DNA from: JACVRW01 sp963728495
GTDB lineage: Bacteria > Actinomycetota > Thermoleophilia > Solirubrobacterales > Thermoleophilaceae
Assembly (NCBI GenBank): GCA_963728495.1
Contig: CAVSKI010000010.1
Span: forward strand, 415,329 to 479,328
Reading direction: 5' to 3'
Length of the DNA stretch: 64,000 nucleotides
This document shows positions 63,646 through 64,000 of this stretch, piece by piece (positions within the stretch are counted from its first letter, which is position 1; each line of letters begins with the position of its first letter). The notes under the pieces are model-generated. The model saw nothing but the letters and a program-made list of their open reading frames with translations, made no database searches and had not been told where the DNA came from. Both the position numbers and the translations under genes were made by a program.

Positions 63646-64000
63646 ATGCCAGAGACCACCTGCCACATGTCGATCTCGCTCGATGGTTTCGTCGCCGGGC
63701 CGAACCAGAGTCGCGAGGACCCTTTGGGCAAGCGCGGGATAGAGGTCCACGGCTGGCACCTCGGCGACGAGCGCGCCAACGAGGCCGACGAGACCGCGAC
63801 CGCTTGGCTCATGCGCCCGCGCGGCGCCTATGTCATGGGGCGCAACATGTTCGGGCCGATCCGCGGCGCGTGGGAGGAAGACTGGCGCGGGTGGTGGGGG
63901 CCCGAGCCGCCGTACCACGCGCCGGTGTTTGTGCTCACCCATCACGCTCGCGAGCCGATCGAGATGGAGGGCGGGACGTCCTTCCACTTCGTTACCGAGG
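63646..64000 (+). CDS. dihydrofolate reductase-family protein (partial, runs off the edge)
   Basis: ATG 63646 with TTGGAAGGACG upstream; 118 residues are seen before the window ends. CHMSISLDGFVAGPNQSREDPLG and YVMGRNMFGPIRGAW match the RibD C-terminal/YyaP-like group. APVFVLTHHAREPIEMEGGTSFHFV is its NADPH-domain strand. It is a distant relative of the gene at 53658. Its 3' end lies outside the window. Confidence 0.88.
   Translation, partial: MPETTCHMSISLDGFVAGPNQSREDPLGKRGIEVHGWHLGDERANEADETATAWLMRPRGAYVMGRNMFGPIRGAWEEDWRGWWGPEPPYHAPVFVLTHHAREPIEMEGGTSFHFVTE

Overview
The window is high-GC bacterial chromosome with tightly packed genes, many GTGA/ATGA start-stop overlaps and frequent GTG starts. 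Gene content (WhiG/FliA-type sigma factor, single-CcmE cytochrome c maturation set, actinobacterial-type small conserved proteins, DhaM-HPr-EI, cytochrome bd) fits a deep-branching Actinomycetota, most likely class Thermoleophilia (Solirubrobacterales-like). That placement is inference from gene content, not from a marker-gene comparison. No rRNA, tRNA, CRISPR array or recognisable insertion sequence was seen.

Layout. 1-9.1 kb: end of an acyltransferase, an SDR epimerase, an L,D-transpeptidase, a Xer recombinase, a sigma factor, then a five-gene overlapping run behind a divergent EF-G-like GTPase. 9.1-9.24 kb: a 152-bp near-perfect palindrome between convergent genes. 9.2-17.1 kb: cytochrome c biogenesis (ccmH, dsbE, ccmE, ccmF, a ccmI-like gene, a secreted diheme beta-propeller cytochrome, a 50-residue CcmD-like protein) ending in a free-standing copy of the glutamyl-tRNA reductase dimerisation domain. 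17-23.3 kb: a flippase-like membrane protein, cold-shock protein, a glycosyltransferase next to an alpha/beta-hydrolase-methyltransferase fusion, and a PlsC-type acyltransferase.

23.3-42.9 kb is a large glycerol/dihydroxyacetone island: dhaK1, dhaL1, glpF, glpK, an aldo/keto reductase, glpABC, and a DhaM-HPr-enzyme I fusion that carries all the phosphotransfer domains needed to run PEP to DhaL. It continues with pgsA, an SDR, a patatin, an AGPS-type FAD enzyme, a class II aldolase, a HAD phosphatase and a second dhaL2-dhaK2 pair. In outline, glycerol enters by GlpF, is phosphorylated by GlpK and oxidised by GlpABC to DHAP, while free dihydroxyacetone is phosphorylated by DhaKL with DhaM. The second kinase pair beside the aldolase suggests a further ketose substrate.

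43-64 kb holds small membrane proteins, transporters, a methyltransferase, an AMP-forming acyl-CoA ligase, cytochrome bd oxidase (cydAB), an ArsR-SRPBCC-DHFR-like cassette, an Ohr/OsmC peroxidase, an MFS exporter, a stomatin-like protein, and a GAF histidine kinase with three response regulators. Four genes (dhaL1, glpK, a HAD hydrolase and an ArsR regulator) carry apparent one- or two-base indels. These may be assembly errors or real lesions, and the sequence alone cannot decide.
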